Assembly (NCBI GenBank): GCA_016718845.1
Contig: JADKCK010000046.1
Location: 1-42,484, forward strand
Direction: 5' to 3'
Length of the DNA stretch: 42,484 nucleotides
Origin: Sphingobacteriales bacterium
GTDB lineage: Bacteria; Bacteroidota; Bacteroidia; Chitinophagales; UBA2359
A model generated the notes under the pieces. The model saw nothing but the letters and a program-made list of their open reading frames with translations, had not been told where the DNA came from and ran no database searches. Each line of letters opens with the position of its first letter. The stretch's first letter is position 1. Of this stretch, positions 16,601 to 22,761 are shown in pieces. Position numbers and translations under genes: made by a program.

Positions 16601-18808
16601 TGCACCGTTGTTACCTGCGGCTCCGTTTGCACCGTTTGATACAGCACTTGCGTCGCATTCGCAGTTGTAAATGTATACCCCATTAGGACCATTACCAGTG
16701 CCGCCATTGCCGCCTGTACCGCCGCCGCCTGCGCCCGTTTGTCCGTTTTCGCCGTTGTTGTTTCCGTTGCCAAAGTTGGCAGTTCGCCAAGCACCTTTGC
16801 CGCCGTTTCCGCCGGCGTTGGCACCTGTACCACCTGCACCCGCACTGTTCACCAAACCTGCCCCACCTATACCGCTAAGGGCAATACTTCCAGAGCAATT
16901 TGAGCCACCTATGGGGTCGGCAGAGCAACCGTTGGCACCAATGCCCCCATTTGCTCCGGCATTGCCATTGTTTCCGTTAGTACCGTTAGCCCCTGCCGAG
17001 GCATTGCCCGGCAACATACGGCATCTTACGATATTGTAATCGGAGCAGGCATTAAGGTAAAGCCCGTAGGTAGAGATGCCTTGTTGAGTGGCAGCCGGTG
17101 CGTTATCGGTTCGAAGGGTTATGTCTTGCAATCGGAAACTGGAAATACCATTGCCATACATTGCCATTAAAGCGGGCGCACCGTTTATGCCATCGTAAGG
17201 GTATGTACCATTAGCGGTACGATTTATGACGGTAGTGGTGGCAATTGAGCCATCGCTGCTCACTTTTTCCCAGTTGTTGGCGGGTATAAATCCGCCCTCG
17301 ATGGTCATGTAATTAAACAATTGTATAGCTTGGTCAAAGTTGTACAAACCTACGCCTAACTTAATAACGGCTGCGTTGCACTGTGCCATATTTATAGCGG
17401 TAGGTAAATCAACGGGGTCAATCCTTGAGCCATCGCCGCCGCTACTGCCCGAAGGGGAAACGTAAATGTTTATACATTGGGGTTCGGGAGCAGGAGCTCC
17501 GGTATAAACGGTGGTAGTTCCGGTAGCGGGGCAGCCGTCGGGCGATACAACGGAGGCAGTGTAGGTGGTATTGCCCGACGGGGTAGCCTCGACGGTGGTG
17601 GTGTTATTGGCTCCGTTGATACTTCCGCCTGTCCAGGTGATATTTGAACCCGCAGGGGCAGTAACCGACAAAAAAGCAGAACCCCCATTACACACAGCGG
17701 CATCTTGGGGGATAATCTCGGCATAAGCTTCGGGGAAAACGGTAATCAATACACTTTCGGTTTGAGAACACAAACCATTAGCTACCGATAAGGTATACAA
17801 AGTAGTAGCACTTGGCGATACGGTGATAGTAGTACCCGATTGACCATTGCTCCATTCGCCTGCAACATTAGAGGTGATAGTTATCTGGTCGTTACTTCCT
17901 TCGCATAAGGTAGTAGCCGAAGTAGTTAATTGGATAGGTGTAGGGAAATTGAGCGGTTGTGTGCCGGCAATGGTGTTACCGCAAAGGTCGGTTAAGCCAC
18001 TTAGGGTGACGGTGGCGGTATTTGGGTTGCCGGTTAAGGTATAATTTACTTGGATTCGGGTGGTAAATTCGCCACAATCCATACCATCAACGCTGGTTAT
18101 GGTTCCGTTATTCATACTAAAATCGCTTGGTTGAATAGAAGAACAACTTACCGGCGAGTTAGTGACGATGATAATGGGTTGGTCGGGGCTGCAAGCATCA
18201 ACATAATAAGACGGAGGCGTACCGCCAGTATTGTTTAATACGGCAGAGCCATTGAAGTTAATGCTGTATCCATCGTAGTTTAAAGGATTAACCCACAAGA
18301 AGTTTAATAACAAAGCGTAAGTTTCGCCTGCTTGCGCGTTGATACCGGGCATAAAAGGGGGGTCGTTGTTACCATAACCTATGGGGCTATTGGTGGCTCC
18401 TGCGGCGGTCATGCCTGTATTGCCGTTGTTGCCCGAGAAGTTGCAACGCAAGGGGTTGTTTTGGGCAATGCCACTGCAACCACTTGTAGTGATGTTCCAG
18501 AGGGAGAAGTCGTAGTCGTCGGAGGTGTTGATGGTAAAGCCCAATGTGCCGCTTTGTTTGATGCTAAAGACGTACCAAACGGAGTTTATTTCGCCCGAGA
18601 CCATGCAATTTTGGTTGGGTTCTAACTCCAATTCTTCGCCAAAGCCAATGTAGTAATCATCGTTAGAGATGCTATTACCACAGATTGGAATGGCGTCAAT
18701 GCAATTTTGTTCGGGTTGGTCGTAGAGTGGGGTTTGAAAAAGTTGTGCGTAGGCATTTGACGCGACAAAAAAGAAGCAGAGAAGAGCTAGAAGTAGATGT
18801 TTGTTCAT
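7640..18808 (-). CDS. Giant T9SS-secreted multidomain adhesin-like protein, 3,722 residues
   Basis: An intact frame with a signal peptide (residues 1-22, cleavage after 'NAYA'). Then follow: a Cys-containing N-terminal domain typical of CHU-type secreted proteins (~30-195); Ig-like segments (~200-440); a right-handed beta-helix-like region (~446-600, opening 'IYVSPSGSSGGDGS'); a Gly/Asn/Thr-rich stretch (~600-950) with GGTGGNGG repeats and runs of 9-10 Gly; PKD-like domains (~1020-1160); and SprB-like repeats (~1240-1500). Short Ig-like repeats with 'WYDN..S.G..V' follow (~1500-1960). Then come ten Cys-x-Cys-delimited modules of ~160-170 residues (~1960-3480), each containing an Ig-like 'W(Y)N..TGG....G.SF.P...G.YYAE' block, and a last PKD-like domain. 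The C-terminus (~3630-3722, 'IPNAFSPNGDNQNDVF', 'VYNRWGQKVY', 'GVYVYYLSV') is the gliding-motility-associated CHU_C sorting domain that directs type IX secretion. It is probably a surface adhesin or matrix protein; ligand unknown. Confidence 0.93.
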   Translation of the reverse strand: MNKHLLLALLCFFFVASNAYAQLFQTPLYDQPEQNCIDAIPICGNSISNDDYYIGFGEELELEPNQNCMVSGEINSVWYVFSIKQSGTLGFTINTSDDYDFSLWNITTSGCSGIAQNNPLRCNFSGNNGNTGMTAAGATNSPIGYGNNDPPFMPGINAQAGETYALLLNFLWVNPLNYDGYSINFNGSAVLNNTGGTPPSYYVDACSPDQPIIIVTNSPVSCSSIQPSDFSMNNGTITSVDGMDCGEFTTRIQVNYTLTGNPNTATVTLSGLTDLCGNTIAGTQPLNFPTPIQLTTSATTLCEGSNDQITITSNVAGEWSNGQSGTTITVSPSATTLYTLSVANGLCSQTESVLITVFPEAYAEIIPQDAAVCNGGSAFLSVTAPAGSNITWTGGSINGANNTTTVEATPSGNTTYTASVVSPDGCPATGTTTVYTGAPAPEPQCINIYVSPSGSSGGDGSRIDPVDLPTAINMAQCNAAVIKLGVGLYNFDQAIQLFNYMTIEGGFIPANNWEKVSSDGSIATTTVINRTANGTYPYDGINGAPALMAMYGNGISSFRLQDITLRTDNAPAATQQGISTYGLYLNACSDYNIVRCRMLPGNASAGANGTNGNNGNAGANGGIGANGCSADPIGGSNCSGSIALSGIGGAGLVNSAGAGGTGANAGGNGGKGAWRTANFGNGNNNGENGQTGAGGGGTGGNGGTGNGPNGVYIYNCECDASAVSNGANGAAGNNGANGTNGNLNATAPSLGVLFLPGGAGTTATGGTNGTGGGGGGGGGGQDAQEGTNLPDPPFGGINISADLGSDAGAGGGGGGGGGTAGTGGTGGYSGGGSFGAYIWNNGANTKITDSNLTAGTAGIGGNGGTGGNGGTGGIGGAGGTNGPCAIDCPAWGYNVPFIGFVQIYPANFVPDFDNILNLTPNVENLERDYGRGGTGANGGNGGTGGTGGNGHVGQTQNLFVNGTALVQSIINFNLSAQPVIRYSGESCVDTDITYTGPNSQSWNLGTNANPQTPSGVSVITQYTGIGRQDIGFGSQNYAGFVNIVLDDVPVAEIYTNAPPLIPTNNEFEICAGDAVNFVALQAGIDYEWQFVVQQGGPAPTPSSYPSNPANPTDMLSNIVFNNVGVYAIRHRVKSDCCGWSDWVQILLHVEPIPDFTISPSPAAVCGITDTITLTVTINNPAFVDAASYVWTPATGLSNPNGLITTVSGLSNATTYTFTAYNNAGNCYHQETVTVNVNLPIEINANVTPATCGNNGAIQLTGATNGSGNYAIDWIEPPTANGNNATNLGAGSYSVSVTDNVTGCSSIGNFAVNNTVNAVQLTVGDVTPNCVATGTPTATATIQWLGGVGPYGIAWAGAASGSTTAAAGSVNATISPLATGTYTVTLTDQGNGNCTKTTTFDIVAAPPVTASVATVTNTNACGAADGSLTLNVSGGTPNTDPLMLPYNYTWSHDNTLTAASAQNLPAASYTVTITDSVGCSAVVPFSIQDPTISFTVNTPPAICAGQSVTLASLNGTGTGTFVWYDAIPSQGAIVTTVNPTTNTTYWVLYTQTNCTDSASVTINIAPLQLPPITTPPPICAGTSINLSTLIGGTGTSVWYDNTPSLGNVVTTVSPTTTTTYWVLYTEGACSDSASVVLTVTPLPTLTLTQVPPICNGTTIDLSTIAPAPVVWYNGLPSVGNVVTSVTPNATTTYWAMLTQNNCSDSASLVITVNPNPDLATIANPAPICYDGAQGIDLNALSPTDNNNTAPAYTWYTDAALTTPVADPTNIITTGTYYVVAENSNGCTDSTSVVVTVNDIPVAPISLGNPNICAGAAISPIGVEDLGLGYSLNWYDGAADGNLVGSGNPFTPSSIGTYYAETINDATGCTSERTQVVISEYDALTATETGFVCSPDLQTFATIIAVDGGSYNGYVLDAAPYTATNNNDGTFTISGIATGSGATVTLFDDASCSLSVALNPQDCPCPFIAPPFTPTNSTACNGNAPASISVDDPGLGYTVNWYDAPNGGNLVGTTNPFAPASFGTYYAANTETVSGCVGEVVAVTADEAAPITYTQANTNCSSDLTNYTTDIIPNGGAGGFVVTSTTTVTPNGSGGFTISNIATNTSANFTITDANGCQQTGSTVAPNCNCPTVNPPTGGVNATMCNGGTTVAISVAAAPAGYSIAWYNTATGGTAIATGNSFTPPAAGIYYAEMIETASGCTSSRVGVELIESSAIVVTQIDQSCSTDLLTYDATISVSGGGTPNSYTITTPNATVQSLGNDEFSLGNIAAGTNINFTATDQYGCQQTGTTTAATCNCPTVNPPTGGVNAEMCNGGTTVAISVAAAPAGYSIAWYNTATGGAVIATGNSFTPPAAGIYYAEMIETASGCASTRVGVELTTASPIIITQNNATCALDLQTYDATINVSGGGGTYTLTAAPYLVTNNGGGNFVVSGISTNTNVSLTATDQNGCTTNGTSTAPVCNCPAVPLASNGQGSSTCFGDAPNPISVSAAPVGYTVLWFDAASSGNQLATGAVYQPNNIGTYYAALQDNASLCIGQTIAVVAAENTLLSINNATPVCATDLGSYAVSGDISGGTSPYTLSATLGNVTVNANGSFDIVNLTNNINSSLTATDAQGCSTAALVITAPNCNCPAMAAPTNPVGNSYCFGASATTISVDAAPAGFVINWYNLPAGGAVIATGNSFTPATAGTYYAEMLNTTTNCNSPRTTVILTQTTELVVQQGAANCAANLLSYDVSLDVSGGTASYNLTATNGLTVTNNGGNNFTVNGVPTATAATVNVVDANGCTLSTTLNTVDCNCPTVAAPSNPQNAFYCFGDAPVALFVDAPAAGFSTVWYNAATGGSIVGNGNSFVPAQSGTYYAQTNQDGTNCSSLRVPATLTEGNQIIITQVSQQCAADLSTYEAVFSVVGYSGAYTATATDANGNPFVVVDNGSGNVTVSGIGISATSPIFAFVDATNCPQSAAITPAVCNCGAIPSPINPQNNTYCSGSSPTDLCVTLPNAQYEIRWYDSNQVLQASTPCFTPTTAGTYTATTIEVASNCESLPVTAVLTQTSPIVIDTLTAICATDLATYSYPIVVSGGTSPYNVSALPATVSNNGGGNFTIDGIVSGASANINITDANGCTANLTTAALGCACPPIDAPVIANNALFYCADAAIPTATATPVGVGFVIHWYDAANTLVGTGSSFTPTAAGTYTALTESTTANCSSLPTTVTFTEGTAITTAVVDNLCATDLTTYDLTISINGGQTPYTFSNTTYTITPAAGNNYVVSGIANNTNATFTITDANDCVLDANFAAVNCNCPAVTAPVTNSTAYCEGSTPTALSATAPPTDYIVTWYSQSTGGTALATGETYTPSTAGTYYAAFTNPTNNCESPRTAATLSINPVAAAPTIVAPAPYCSGAPISPLTATNTGGTITWYSDADLTNQVATGNSFTPSAPAVGTTATYYATETSAAGCVSTPASVAISVVVCNCTPPAAPTTANAALTYCIGQANTTPFVANTPADITVRWYDADNNLVGTGNSFTATTAGTYQAQAYNAAEDCAGASIPFTLTGTSVTATIDPASATITQAGSVSLTASPTNGVTYSWTPATTLNCADCGTVVASPIATTTYTVVITDQNGCTALATAFVGVENNNTVVIPNAFSPNGDNQNDVFHISGYNVTTAELQVYNRWGQKVYSEVFTNLSNGWDGTFKGTDQELGVYVYYLSVTFNDGVKESYKGNVTLIR
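11681..12433 (-). repeat. Nearly identical neighbouring modules inside the adhesin gene
   Basis: The stretches 11681-11929 and 12185-12433 are nearly identical at DNA level (offset 504 bp, scattered mismatches only), while other modules of the same gene match only at protein level. This points to a recent module duplication or gene conversion. Confidence 0.8.
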
Positions 18809-18814
18809 GTTTAG

Positions 18815-18822
18815 GAAAGGTA
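18815..18822 (-). promoter_or_regulatory. Possible -7 box of the giant adhesin gene
   Basis: TACCTTTC differs from TAnnTTTG only in the last base and ends six bases before the ATG (18808). If used, the mRNA would have almost no leader. Confidence 0.3.
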
Positions 18823-18934
18823 AAAAGGTGATTTGGTGAAGAAAATAGCAGGCATGTATGATTTAGGATTTAAAATTTAGGTGTTGGTAATAAAAAAGGT
18901 TGTATCTTGCACCTTAAAAACGACATTTATCATT

Positions 18935-19561
18935 ATGGAGGATTTGTTAACGCTTACAAATGTTATTATTGGCATAACTGTTGCTACCTCGGTTATTGCT
19001 TTTTCGAGTGATGCGGAGCGCGATAAGATGCTTTTTGACCCGTATATAGTAAAGCGGAAAAAAGAGTACTATAGGTTTATTAGCTCGGGTTTAATACACG
19101 GCGATTGGTGGCATTTGTTGTTTAACATGTTCACTTTTTACTCTTTTGGCACCCTTGTTGAGTTGTACTATAAGGATATATTTGGGTCTTTGGGGGCTAT
19201 TGTATACCTTGTATTGTATTTTGGTGGCATGGTAGCCTCTGAGATGATAACCTATAAGACACATCAAGACAATCCACATTATCGCAATTTGGGTGCATCG
19301 GGGGCGGTTTCATCGGTCTTGTTTTCGTTTATTTTATTTGACCCTTGGGCAAAATTGTACCTTATGTTTATACCTGTTGGCATCCCTGCTGTTTTGTTAG
19401 GTGTTGCTTACATGGCGTATTCTTATTATGCTTCGCAGCGGGTGCAAGATGGTATTGCCCACGATGTTCATTTTTATGGAGCCTTATTTGGTTTGTTATT
19501 TACCATTGTGATGAAGCCGGCTGTTTTATTAAGTTTTGTACATCAATTAATGGGTCAATAA
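18935..19561 (+). CDS. Rhomboid-family intramembrane serine protease
   Basis: 208 residues, about six membrane segments. Rhomboid signatures are visible: 'HGDWWHLLFNM' (residues ~55-65, the conserved H..HL..NM motif), the nucleophile motif 'GASG' with Ser122, and the general base in 'HFYGALFG' (His179, H-x-x-G-x-x-x-G spacing). Rhomboids cut transmembrane segments of other proteins within the membrane; the substrate here is unknown. I chose the ATG at 18935 over an in-frame one 54 bases upstream, because the upstream extension would run through a promoter-like TATCTTGC at 18903-18910. It is transcribed divergently from the giant adhesin with 126 bases between them, followed by a separate promoter for the next gene. 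Confidence 0.9.
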   Translation: MEDLLTLTNVIIGITVATSVIAFSSDAERDKMLFDPYIVKRKKEYYRFISSGLIHGDWWHLLFNMFTFYSFGTLVELYYKDIFGSLGAIVYLVLYFGGMVASEMITYKTHQDNPHYRNLGASGAVSSVLFSFILFDPWAKLYLMFIPVGIPAVLLGVAYMAYSYYASQRVQDGIAHDVHFYGALFGLLFTIVMKPAVLLSFVHQLMGQ

Positions 19562-19667
19562 GGGGCAAATGTAGTGTTAAATTTGAAAAAAGTATCGCTT
19601 TAGTGTTAATTTTTTGTTTGTTTTGGTCAAAAAATCACACAAGATAAAAAAAAAGAAAAAAAACCAG

Positions 19668-19675
19668 TAACTTTG
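19668..19675 (+). promoter_or_regulatory. -7 promoter box for the gene at 19730
   Basis: TAACTTTG matches TAnnTTTG and lies 54 bases before the ATG, preceded by a purine/A-rich tract. Confidence 0.55.
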
Positions 19676-19729
19676 CGCCTACTAAGTGCTTTTTATCATC
19701 TAAAACATACAGTTTTAATTTACGGAATC

Positions 19730-20395
19730 ATGAACGCAAAAATCAAAATCGGAGACTCTGTTGTAGTAAAAAACGACGTAAGAGATGCTGATTTTCCAGA
19801 TTTATTATTAGCAGGTTTTCAGGGGCGCATCATTGAGCTTAGCGAAGACGAAGATGGCAACGAATTGGTAGACATTGAATGGGATAGCCAATCATTGCGA
19901 GGCATGGCAGATTATGTTTCTTTGTGCGAAGAAGAAGAATTAGATTGGACTACCTGCACCTTGTTTTTGGACGAGGTAGAGCCTACCGAAGCACGCGACA
20001 CGCCCGAAGATGTAAGAAATGTTGCCAACGAATTGCTACAAAGTTGGTTATGGACAGATTTGGGCGAGCAAGGCAAACGCATTGCAGCAGTAGTTAAACA
20101 CGCCGACCCCGACGACGAAATGGAAGGTTTTGAGGCTTGGCAAAAGCACCTAATCACGGCATTATCGTTTCCGTTTGAGGCAGAAGTAAGCGAATTACCC
20201 GAAAGCGACAAACTAAAGGCAGGCGAAGTTGTTAAAGTAAAAGGTTTTAGCCAACCCGATGAGTTAATGGGCGTGATGATGTTGGTTAATTCGCCACGTG
20301 GGCATTTCGAGTATCCGTTGTGCGACTTACAAACCGATAATACTAAATTTCAACAAGTGTTGGAAGATTACAATATTTGGTATGCCGAGTGTTAA
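19730..20395 (+). CDS. Acidic cytoplasmic protein of unknown function
   Basis: 221 residues, strongly acidic, no signal peptide or membrane segment. The N-terminal ~65 residues ('KIGDSVVVKNDVRDAD...GFQGRIIELSEDEDGNELVDIEWDS') read like a small SH3/KOW-type barrel, as found in a widespread Bacteroidota family sometimes labelled 'calcium-binding protein'. A second similar segment ('LKAGEVVKVKGFSQPDELMGVMMLVNSPRG') lies at ~165-205, with a helical middle between. I see no catalytic motif. The ATG at 19730 was chosen over an upstream in-frame codon because the -7 box at 19668-19675 lies between them. The next gene follows after 130 bases on the same strand. Confidence 0.75.
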   Translation: MNAKIKIGDSVVVKNDVRDADFPDLLLAGFQGRIIELSEDEDGNELVDIEWDSQSLRGMADYVSLCEEEELDWTTCTLFLDEVEPTEARDTPEDVRNVANELLQSWLWTDLGEQGKRIAAVVKHADPDDEMEGFEAWQKHLITALSFPFEAEVSELPESDKLKAGEVVKVKGFSQPDELMGVMMLVNSPRGHFEYPLCDLQTDNTKFQQVLEDYNIWYAEC

Positions 20396-20525
20396 AATCT
20401 TAACGTAATTTAACACCAAATTTCAGTTTATCCATTAAACCGTTGCCAAATTGGGCAGTCTTAATGAGGCATACAGCACAAAGCTGTTTTCGTTTTTCAC
20501 AACTTTTAATCTTTCAACAAAAATC

Positions 20526-20999
20526 ATGAAGCAATTATTGTTTGTTTTGGCAACTGCATTGTTCGCCTTTACGTTTTCGACTACCGATGCCTTAGCTCAA
20601 AAAACAAAGGCAAAACCAGCCACCGAAGCTGGTGCTAAAGACAAAAAGACACCCGAAAGTGTTGCCCAAAAAGCTACCGACAGATTGGTTAAAGCTTTGG
20701 GGTTAAACGCCGACCAAAAGACAAAAACCTACACGGCTTGCTTAAAAGCAGCCACTCAAATCAAGGACATTCGCACCAAATTTAAAGGCGATAAAACCAA
20801 AACACATGCCGAAGCTAAAAAAGTAAAAGAAAGCTTAAGTGCCGAAATGAAAACTTTTTTAACCGCCGACCAATACAAAAAAATGCTTGAATTAGCTAAG
20901 AAAAAACACAAAGGCGATAAAGGCAAAAGTGGTAAAGGTAAAACAAATAGCAAAGGTAAAGCAGGTGGCGAAGACAACGAAGAAGACGATTTGTTTTAA
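20526..20999 (+). CDS. Secreted Lys-rich protein with a Spy/LTxxQ-like helical core
   Basis: 157 residues. A signal peptide (residues 1-24, ending 'TDALAQ') is followed by a Lys/Ala-rich linker and a helical region at ~45-125. That region has the spacing 'LGLNADQ...' and 'FLTADQYKKML', like LTxxQ/Spy-type periplasmic proteins, although the match is weak. The tail (~128-157) is low-complexity Lys/Gly ('KGKSGKGKTNSKGKAGG') and ends acidic 'EDNEEDDLF'. The start is set by the signal peptide; in-frame codons upstream encode no plausible extension. A strong terminator follows at once. Role unknown, possibly envelope stress or a basic surface protein. Confidence 0.7.
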   Translation: MKQLLFVLATALFAFTFSTTDALAQKTKAKPATEAGAKDKKTPESVAQKATDRLVKALGLNADQKTKTYTACLKAATQIKDIRTKFKGDKTKTHAEAKKVKESLSAEMKTFLTADQYKKMLELAKKKHKGDKGKSGKGKTNSKGKAGGEDNEEDDLF

Positions 21000-21020
21000 T
21001 TGCAAAAAATAAATAAAGAT

Positions 21021-21052
21021 AGCGTAACAAGTATTTGTTACGCTATTTTTTT
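21021..21052 (+). terminator. Rho-independent terminator after the Lys-rich protein gene
   Basis: Stem AGCGTAACAA / TTGTTACGCT, loop GTAT, followed by an A and seven Ts. Confidence 0.9.
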
Positions 21053-21053
21053 G

Positions 21054-21061
21054 TACCTTTG
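21054..21061 (+). promoter_or_regulatory. -7 box starting a long leader or unannotated transcript
   Basis: TACCTTTG directly follows the terminator, but the next start codon is 410 bases away. The interval 21062-21470 holds no ORF I can support. It includes a fragment resembling the 'cggagacacagagaacacagag' intergenic sequence (21190-21212) and a palindrome GGTTTAAACC (21263-21272). Confidence 0.45.
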
Positions 21062-21470
21062 CCACACGTTAGTATAGGCTTTTGAGTCTGTGAAAGCATG
21101 GTAATAACTAATCACTTTGATAAATACATTGAAAAATAGTATACCTTCGTTCAGATTACCCAATATTATTACTTGTTTTTTAATTTACAACGGAGACACA
21201 GAGAACACAGAGAGTTATGGCATTTGTTATCTTTTAGTTTGCAACTTACACACCCCAAAACAGGTTTAAACCCTCCGCTACAAATAAAATAGATTGAATT
21301 ATCCACTATTTTTGTCGTAGTACCAAAAATACACAAATCAGCTATTTAGTCTTACTAACATCCATACTTTGTGAATAAAACTGGAACTTTTCAATATCGT
21401 TATCAAAGTATAAAAATGCGAAATATCCAAATCACAACAAAAGTATAAGAGCCAAAAATTTACCTTATAA

Positions 21471-22001
21471 ATGCGAAATAACAACGCCGAAATAAAATGC
21501 CGCTGTAATCAACTTGACCAAGTGCGGCAGATTTTACTTGCCAATAAAGCACATTATCATGGCACCGACCACCAAGTTGACACTTATTTTAGGGTGCCTG
21601 ATGGACGTTTAAAATTGCGAGAAGGCAATATTGAAAACTCGTTGATATACTATCGTCGCCCAAATACCACCGACACCAAAATATCGGAGGTGCAAATGTA
21701 CCACACTACGCCACCTAGCAACGATTTAAAAACTACACTAAGCGCCGCATTGGGTGTATTGGCTGTAGTAGATAAACAACGCGAAATTTATTTTATTGAA
21801 CACACTAAATTTCATTTAGATACCGTAGCTAATTTGGGTACTTTTGTAGAAATTGAAGTGATTGACAAAGGTGCAAAACAAGCCATTGAAACACTAGTAC
21901 AACAATGCAACGATTATGTGCAACTGCTTGGTTTACTGGCAGATGATATGATTGCGGTATCATACAGTGATTTGATTTTGAATAACCTAATTAAAATTTA
22001 A
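21471..22001 (+). CDS. CYTH-domain protein (class IV adenylate cyclase / triphosphatase family)
   Basis: 176 residues covering a whole CYTH domain, the triphosphate-tunnel fold that binds nucleotide or inorganic triphosphates with metal ions. Visible hallmarks: the N-terminal E-x-K-x-R motif (Glu7, Lys9, Arg11) that opens the fold, 'QVDTYFRVPDGRLKLRE' (~34-50) and 'YYRRP' (~58-62), and the late acidic strand 'GTFVEIEVID' (~124-133). Members act as adenylate cyclases, thiamine triphosphatases or tripolyphosphatases; sequence alone does not decide which. The hemJ gene follows after 11 bases, so the two probably share a transcript, though no functional link is known. No SD sequence at the start. 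Confidence 0.88.
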   Translation: MRNNNAEIKCRCNQLDQVRQILLANKAHYHGTDHQVDTYFRVPDGRLKLREGNIENSLIYYRRPNTTDTKISEVQMYHTTPPSNDLKTTLSAALGVLAVVDKQREIYFIEHTKFHLDTVANLGTFVEIEVIDKGAKQAIETLVQQCNDYVQLLGLLADDMIAVSYSDLILNNLIKI

Positions 22002-22012
22002 AAAATAAGTAC

Positions 22013-22546
22013 ATGTTTCTTTATATAAAAGCACTCCATATTATTTTTGTGGTGACATGGTTTGCGGGTTTGTTTTATATTGTTCGGTTATTTGTTTATT
22101 ATGCCGAAACGCTTGATTTGCCTGATAACGAACGCAAAGTTTTGCAGCCGTATTTGCTTAAGTGGCAACGTTTGTTGTGGTACGGCATCACGTTTCCGTC
22201 GGCAATAATAACGGCTGTTTTGGGTATATCGGTGTGGTATAGTGGCTATAATTTTGTTACGCCCCAATGGCTTTGGGTAAAACTAGGTTTGGTGGTGGGT
22301 TTGTATGCCTATCATTTTATGTGCCATGGGGTATTTTTACAACAACAAAAAGCGGTGGTGCGTTATAGTGGGTATCAGCTTAGGATTTGGAACGAGGTGG
22401 CTACTGTTTTTTTGTTTGGCATTGTTTTTTTGGCGGTGCTAAAAAATACAACAAGCATGTTGTGGGGTTTGTTGGGTTTAATTGGTTTAATGGTGGTCTT
22501 GTTTGGTGGTATCTGGGTATATAAACGGATACGAACAGGGAAATAA
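22013..22546 (+). CDS. hemJ: Protoporphyrinogen IX oxidase HemJ
   Basis: 177-residue membrane protein with about four to five hydrophobic helices. The N-terminus 'ALHIIFVVTWFAGLFYIVRLFVYYAE' carries the conserved HemJ His (His9) and the W-F-A-G-L-F-Y-x-x-R-L-F motif. The conserved Lys of the 'WLWVKLGLV' helix (~residue 95) and 'YAYHFMCH' follow. HemJ converts protoporphyrinogen IX to protoporphyrin IX, the penultimate step of haem synthesis, in bacteria lacking HemG and HemY. It lies 11 bases after the CYTH gene. Another haem gene, hemF, lies about 4 kb downstream on the other strand. Confidence 0.87.
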   Translation: MFLYIKALHIIFVVTWFAGLFYIVRLFVYYAETLDLPDNERKVLQPYLLKWQRLLWYGITFPSAIITAVLGISVWYSGYNFVTPQWLWVKLGLVVGLYAYHFMCHGVFLQQQKAVVRYSGYQLRIWNEVATVFLFGIVFLAVLKNTTSMLWGLLGLIGLMVVLFGGIWVYKRIRTGK

Positions 22547-22562
22547 GATTTATGACAAAAAA

Positions 22563-22600
22563 ACAGAACGTTTCTTTTTTTGAGAAACGTTCTGTTGTGG
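22563..22600. terminator. Terminator hairpin shared by convergent genes
   Basis: A 13-bp perfect stem ACAGAACGTTTCT / AGAAACGTTCTGT at 22563-22575 and 22583-22595. A T tract follows it on the minus strand (AAAAAAA at 22557-22563 on +), so it is best suited to stop the HMG-CoA-lyase-like gene and may also serve hemJ. Confidence 0.7.
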
Positions 22601-22610
22601 TGTATTGGTA

Positions 22611-22706
22611 TGGCGCTTGCAGTGCTTTGGGGGTGCCCTAGACTGTGCAAATAGGGTAAGCCAATAATCACCCCCAAAAAAGACCTTTACCGCGTCAAGC
22701 GGAGCG
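22611..22706 (+). repeat. Dispersed intergenic repeat, copy B
   Basis: GGCGCTTGC ... TTTGGGGGTGCCC ... TGTGCAAATAGGG ... AAGCCAATAATCACCCCCAAAAAAG ... CCGCGTCAAGCGG. The arms CTTTGGGGGTG and CACCCCCAAA can pair, and CCGC-GTCAA-GCGG is a second small hairpin. It matches the reverse complement of 26567-26675 across ~95 bases. Confidence 0.75.
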
Positions 22707-22761
22707 GGTTAGTAGGTGTGTTAAATTTTGGCTAATGAATGAGAAAATAATTTATTTATTC

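Noticed and set aside
16335..17039. Pro-rich proteins on the + strand
   Set aside because: They are the antisense of the Gly-codon-rich part of the giant adhesin; the open frames follow from GCC-repeat composition.
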